Of a stretch of DNA of 37,675 bases, positions 34,536 to 37,675 are shown piece after piece (within the stretch, counting starts at the first letter, position 1; the number at the start of each line of letters is the position of its first letter). The notes below the pieces were generated by a model. The model made no database searches, was not told the DNA's origin, and saw only the letters and a program-made list of their open reading frames with translations. Source of the DNA: Desulfuromonadales bacterium (GTDB taxonomy: Bacteria; Desulfobacterota; JAENJC01); NCBI GenBank assembly GCA_919902985.1, contig CAKKSC010000039.1, positions 1 to 37,675 on the forward strand, read 5' to 3'. Position numbers and translations under genes: made by a program.

Positions 34536-35011
34536 GATTTGCCTTTCTGAATTACGTCTATTATCTTTCTTGCTTCGTCGGTGCTCATCTTGGCGTGGAC
34601 ATCGTCATTCACTATAACCACAGGGGCAAGGGCGCAAGCGCCAACGCACGCCACCTTTTCCAGCGTAAACTTGCGGTCTTCCGTGGTCTCACCGACCTCT
34701 ACCTTGAGTTTTGTAATAAGGTCTTCAGCAATCCTGTCCGAGCCTTTGACGTGACATGCGGTTCCGCAGCAGACCCTGACTATGTATTCCCCTCTTGGTT
34801 TTAATTTGAACTGGGAATAGAAGGTCAGGACGCCATAGACATCGGCTGGATAGACATGGAGTCCGTCCGCTATCTGTTCTATAGATTCTTCAGGGACGTA
34901 TCCGTAGACCTTCTGAACCTTCTGGAGAACAGGGATGAGCGCCCCTTTTTTATTGGCAGTCTGAGAGATTATTTCTTCAATTCTTGAAAGGTCAAGTTCC
35001 TGGACAGACAT
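34532..35011 (-). CDS. NuoE/HndA-type 2Fe-2S subunit
   Basis: Thioredoxin-like 2Fe-2S subunit that partners the flavin subunit. The 159 residues have a helical N-terminus (LIPVLQKVQKVYGYVPEE) and the four cluster Cys in CCGTACHVKGSDRI and KVACVGACALAPVV. GAGGTG precedes the ATG at 35011. The stop overlaps the nuoF start (ATGA-type coupling), so the two form a tight pair. Confidence 0.9.
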   Translation of the reverse strand: MSVQELDLSRIEEIISQTANKKGALIPVLQKVQKVYGYVPEESIEQIADGLHVYPADVYGVLTFYSQFKLKPRGEYIVRVCCGTACHVKGSDRIAEDLITKLKVEVGETTEDRKFTLEKVACVGACALAPVVIVNDDVHAKMSTDEARKIIDVIQKGKS

Positions 35012-35060
35012 CAGGCACCTCGATTGGATTGAAAAGTCACGTATTGTTTACAGGAAAAGA

Positions 35061-35089
35061 AAGATAACATTGAGGGGTAAAAAATGCAA
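35061..35089 (-). promoter_or_regulatory. Candidate promoter of the nuoE-nuoF pair
   Basis: Minus strand: TTGCAT (35089-35084), 17-base spacer, TATCTT (35066-35061), about 50 bases before the nuoE ATG. Moderate match to consensus; it would make nuoE-nuoF a two-gene operon. Confidence 0.4.
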
Positions 35090-35215
35090 GAAAAAATTGT
35101 TGGTTATGTCAAGCAAGCTTAAACGGCATATAATAGGCGTCAAAACCCACAATGTAACGGTGCGCAGCTTATTATGCTCGCTGACGAATAAGCGGCAGGC
35201 AAACTATGCACGCCG

Positions 35216-35313
35216 GGAGAACTACTAAGCTCACATGCGCTTCTGGCGTGCGGATTGCGGAAGTTTGCAGGACGTTTGACAGAAAAGCGTCAATGTGGAG
35301 CGGATTGTTAGGC
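35216..35313 (-). repeat. attC-like sequence behind the ParE-type toxin
   Basis: On the minus strand the toxin gene is followed by GCCTAACAATCCGCTCCACA (from 35313), a perfect RYYYAAC core, and 98 bases on by GCGCATGTGAGC, which pairs imperfectly with it; the matching second core is degenerate. This is the layout of an integron cassette end. Beyond it, to 35012, I see only a 7-base inverted repeat (GCTTATT/AATAAGC at about 35168-35194) and the nuoE promoter. Confidence 0.35.
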
Positions 35314-35326
35314 GATGCTATGATTT

Positions 35327-35623
35327 TTACGGTAAATACCTGTCTATGTCGAGAGAGCCATGAAAGACCCCAAGAATGTCTATTCGATCCGATCCTCGAA
35401 TGAGATAAGTAATGCGGTAGTGTCCGTACAGCAAGATGCGGATGTCACCTTCCGGCTCGGACCTATATTTGTGGCCGATCTCTGGAAAAGTAGAAAGTAC
35501 CTGTGCTCTATCGTAGATACCTTCTACGACCGTGAAGGCGGCCGCTGGATTGTCGGCGGCTATATAATCGTGAACATCCTTAAGCCACCGCTCGGCTTCG
35601 TCAGTCCAGATTATTTTTGCCAT
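35327..35623 (-). CDS. ParE/RelE-family toxin
   Basis: A 98-residue RelE/ParE-fold toxin; ParE members poison gyrase and RelE members cut mRNA, and I cannot tell which applies. Signatures: IIWTDEAERWLKDVHDYIAADNP at the start, FPEIGHKYRSEPEGDIRILLYGHYRITYLI in the core (with the conserved Arg and Tyr-Arg-Ile), and DILGVFHGSLD at the end, typical of ParE. It overlaps the antitoxin gene by 13 bases. Confidence 0.88.
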   Translation of the reverse strand: MAKIIWTDEAERWLKDVHDYIAADNPAAAFTVVEGIYDRAQVLSTFPEIGHKYRSEPEGDIRILLYGHYRITYLIRGSDRIDILGVFHGSLDIDRYLP

Positions 35624-35802
35624 GTCCGGATCCGATGCCGCATATCTTCATTGGAAATTACTCGGCTACTACGAGAATCCTCCAAGCCACGTTCAACCAT
35701 GTGCTCAAAGGCGAGTTCGCGAATAATTTCTTCATATGAGGCGTCATCCGGCTGTTCTTGAATTACTTCCGACATTCGTGCTTTTACTGTTACTGATAAC
35801 AT
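35611..35802 (-). CDS. Antitoxin of the ParE-type pair
   Basis: A 63-residue acidic protein, LSVTVKARMSEVIQEQPDDAS at the start and ISNEDMRHRIRTWQK at the end, directly upstream of and overlapping the toxin. The SNEDMRHRIRTW end resembles the toxin-wrapping tail of addiction-module antitoxins of the DUF2281/ParD-like type. AGGAGGT precedes the ATG. It should be the DNA-binding or toxin-neutralising partner. Confidence 0.75.
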   Translation of the reverse strand: MLSVTVKARMSEVIQEQPDDASYEEIIRELAFEHMVERGLEDSRSSRVISNEDMRHRIRTWQK

Positions 35803-35823
35803 TGTATACCTCCTATGCTTGGG

Positions 35824-35852
35824 AGAATACCAAAAGAGAGTGAGAAAATCAA
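35824..35852 (-). promoter_or_regulatory. Promoter of the ParE-type toxin-antitoxin operon
   Basis: Minus strand: TTGATT (35852-35847), 17-base spacer, TATTCT (35829-35824), then 21 bases with a strong Shine-Dalgarno sequence before the antitoxin ATG. Confidence 0.55.
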
Positions 35853-35874
35853 TTATGGGGCTGTTACTGAATTT

Positions 35875-37572
35875 TTAAATACCTATACAACTTTCATCTT
35901 TTTCACGAAAGAAGGATCTTTCATCCATCGCCTTGGAGGATTCAAGGAGAAGCGTCATGGTGTCCATGGTTACGTTTATATCATCGGTGGTTTGTCCATG
36001 GAAAATATAGAAGGTCCCTTCTTGCCAACCCATAAGTTCAAAGAAGGCCTCATCACCGGTTAGATCCAATGCACGGACGTTTAAGATCTTACCACGGTTG
36101 AGATATATCTCGCCTTTGTCTCCACCTCTTTCAAGGGCTATCCTGGCTGTTTTAAGCCCCATGTTCAAAACCTGGACTATATCCGCCAGGCCAAAGTCCT
36201 CCAATTTTCCGGTCACACCCTTCGATTCCTTTCCCGGTTGACTTGTTTTTGGTTCAACCAGTTCCACTTTTGAAAGGCTCTCTATCTTTTTCGTCAGCTC
36301 ATCAATATCAAGTGGTTTAACGACAAAGTCTACCAGGGGGTCTTTCAGCTGCCGTGGGTACTCGCTGTTCGGTAATATTACGATAAATGGAATTGAGCCT
36401 GTTAAACGGGACTGGCGCACAACATTATAGAAATAGTTTTTTTCATTGCTCAGGATTTCAGAGTCAGCTATTATCGCGTAAATATTCTCTTTTGCCAGAT
36501 GCTGGATGGCCTCCGGTGTTGTATTGGCTGACAAAATCTCAATCTCATCACTCTTGACATTGAGTTTGATCAGTGCAGATACGGTCTCTTCTCCTTCTAA
36601 GACCAGAATACGTTTCCTTTCTGTGGCCTGGGTCTTTTCCTTGCATATGACTGCAAGGAAAGCCTCCACGACCTCCGGGTCAAACTGGCTTCCAGCCTTT
36701 TTATTGATCTCCTGAATGGCTTCTTCCCTTGACATCGCCTTTCTGTACGGCCTGTCGGTAGTCATGGCAACGTAAGAGTCGACTATGGAGATTATCCTTG
36801 ACCCTAACGGTATCTGCCTTGCTTTCAATCCATGCGGATAACCATTACCATCGTAATGTTCATGGTGGTGGATAATAATTGAATCCACATTCCAGGGGAA
36901 TTTGACCTGTTTGAGTATCTGAGCGGTAATCAGGGGATGGCTCTTAATAGTTGTCAATTCAGCCTGCCCAAGCTTCCCTCTTTCAAGGATCTGGTTTTTT
37001 ATCCCTATCTTGCCGATATCACGGAGAAGGGAGGAGATGTAAATGGCCTCAACAAGTTTTTCTTCCAGCCCCATCTTATAGGCTATTTTTTTCGAGAGAT
37101 TCGCTACCAGATGGTCATTATTGAAAAAATATCTGTCATTGACTTCAAAGACCTGAAGGAGACGATCGGTAAATGAGAAGAAGAAGTCCTTAAACCTTAC
37201 CGATTCATTGATCAGCCGATTTTCTGTCTTTATATGGTTTTGAATGAACTGCACAAACTCTTTCAGGTTAACCGTGACATTGGATATAGGCTCCAGTTGG
37301 CTTACCTTTTCGTTTGTGGTTACTGGAAGGAGATAGATACTCACCCCTGGTTTTATCTTTTCGGCCAGTTGCTTGAATGCCTGGCCGTCCATTCCCTCCA
37401 ACTCCTGTGAGGAAAGAATAATATCGATATCATTTTTTTGCAGAATCCTTATCGCCTCCAAACCGAAAGAGGTTGAGTATACGGTGCAATCCTCAGCCTC
37501 CAGGAGAACGCCTATCAGGCCCAATTCCACACTGTCACGATTATATATAAGTACACTTTTGTTGTATTTCAT
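35875..37572 (-). CDS. Degenerate HD-GYP regulator with two receiver-like domains and a PATAN (DUF4388) domain
   Basis: A 565-residue signalling protein. Order: receiver-like domain (1-115), HD-GYP domain (about 145-310), second receiver-like domain (about 320-430), and a PATAN/DUF4388 domain (about 450-550, starting GVTGKLEDFGLADIVQVLNM). HD-GYP enzymes hydrolyse cyclic-di-GMP, but the HD pair reads LLRDIGKIG, with Arg184 in place of the metal-binding His. The HHHEHYDGNGYPHGL motif is kept. The first receiver has Ser55 where the phosphoacceptor Asp should be (ILSSQELEGMDG). It is therefore likely a binding or scaffold protein rather than an active phosphodiesterase. The ATG at 37572 is chosen; upstream codons are part of the promoter. 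Confidence 0.85.
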   Translation of the reverse strand: MKYNKSVLIYNRDSVELGLIGVLLEAEDCTVYSTSFGLEAIRILQKNDIDIILSSQELEGMDGQAFKQLAEKIKPGVSIYLLPVTTNEKVSQLEPISNVTVNLKEFVQFIQNHIKTENRLINESVRFKDFFFSFTDRLLQVFEVNDRYFFNNDHLVANLSKKIAYKMGLEEKLVEAIYISSLLRDIGKIGIKNQILERGKLGQAELTTIKSHPLITAQILKQVKFPWNVDSIIIHHHEHYDGNGYPHGLKARQIPLGSRIISIVDSYVAMTTDRPYRKAMSREEAIQEINKKAGSQFDPEVVEAFLAVICKEKTQATERKRILVLEGEETVSALIKLNVKSDEIEILSANTTPEAIQHLAKENIYAIIADSEILSNEKNYFYNVVRQSRLTGSIPFIVILPNSEYPRQLKDPLVDFVVKPLDIDELTKKIESLSKVELVEPKTSQPGKESKGVTGKLEDFGLADIVQVLNMGLKTARIALERGGDKGEIYLNRGKILNVRALDLTGDEAFFELMGWQEGTFYIFHGQTTDDINVTMDTMTLLLESSKAMDERSFFREKDESCIGI

Positions 37573-37579
37573 TGGGGAC

Positions 37580-37608
37580 AATATATCTTGCAGAGTGCAA
37601 GATGTCAA
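37580..37608 (-). promoter_or_regulatory. Leaderless promoter with palindromic spacer, HD-GYP regulator
   Basis: Minus strand: TTGACA (37608-37603), 17-base spacer, TATATT (37585-37580), then seven bases to the ATG at 37572, with no Shine-Dalgarno sequence. An inverted repeat, ATCTTGCA-GAG-TGCAAGAT on the plus strand (37585-37603), fills the spacer. It is a plausible operator between the two boxes. Confidence 0.7.
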
Positions 37609-37675
37609 GGGATAAGGTTTAGGTCAAACGCATTAAAACTATAGCAACAACAAGCTCTCAAAGGTTTATGTTGTT

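Noticed and set aside
1-37675. tRNA genes, CRISPR arrays and UGA-interrupted selenoprotein genes
   Set aside because: No TPsiC-type and acceptor-stem combinations and no evenly spaced repeats were seen. No open frame showed a clear in-frame UGA with a following hairpin, despite selB being present.

Overview
The window looks like a piece of chromosome from an uncultured, mostly anaerobic, diderm bacterium. Heptose biosynthesis (gmhA) and an outer-membrane barrel protein indicate an outer membrane. SelB indicates selenocysteine use. NuoE/NuoF-type flavin and Fe-S subunits, a CooT-like nickel protein and an ECF nickel/cobalt importer suggest hydrogenase, CODH or formate dehydrogenase metabolism. 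A Nitrospirota- or Desulfobacterota-like host would fit, but nothing here fixes the phylum. No rRNA, tRNA or CRISPR array was seen.

Layout: 1-2500 is ppsA (minus strand). 2580-5520 is a patchwork of accessory DNA: an intact MbcA/ParS-like antitoxin with a RES toxin, an antitoxin remnant, a frameshifted BrnT-like toxin with a stop-interrupted partner, an attC-like site, a MITE-like inverted-repeat element, a methyltransferase and a truncated DUF362 gene. 5570-10600 holds a second methyltransferase, archease plus RtcB RNA ligase, a COG2509-type flavoprotein and gmhA. 10690-14440 is a nickel/cobalt region: cooT, a terminator, an outer-membrane protein, then fused NikM/N, the T component and a His-tailed ATPase. 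14468-21700 is housekeeping: a CPA2 antiporter, a DUF486 membrane protein, recQ, purN, purM, rlmN and ndk.

21816-29668 is a visibly AT-richer defence island between ndk and selB. Three tightly packed genes (DUF4007 protein, 1076-residue P-loop ATPase, PAPS-reductase-like ATP pyrophosphatase with four cysteines) match the SspB-SspC-SspD DNA phosphorothioation module. A GHKL (MORC/MutL-like) ATPase gene converges on them, broken by one missing base. Neither a cysteine desulfurase (SspA) nor a recognisable SspE is present, so the GHKL protein is the candidate effector. This is the most interesting part of the window.

29730-35011 holds selB, rsmE, and nuoF/nuoE without nuoG. 35327-35802 is a ParE-type toxin-antitoxin pair followed by another attC-like sequence. 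The window closes with a degenerate HD-GYP/PATAN regulator.

Two themes recur. Several genes (archease, gmhA, HD-GYP regulator, possibly selB) have a sigma-70-like promoter whose -10 box lies only 6-8 bases before the start codon and have no Shine-Dalgarno sequence, which implies leaderless transcripts. Many intergenic gaps carry inverted repeats, including a family with outer arms of the CACAGA/CACAAAG type, one of which supplies the end of the rlmN coding sequence.
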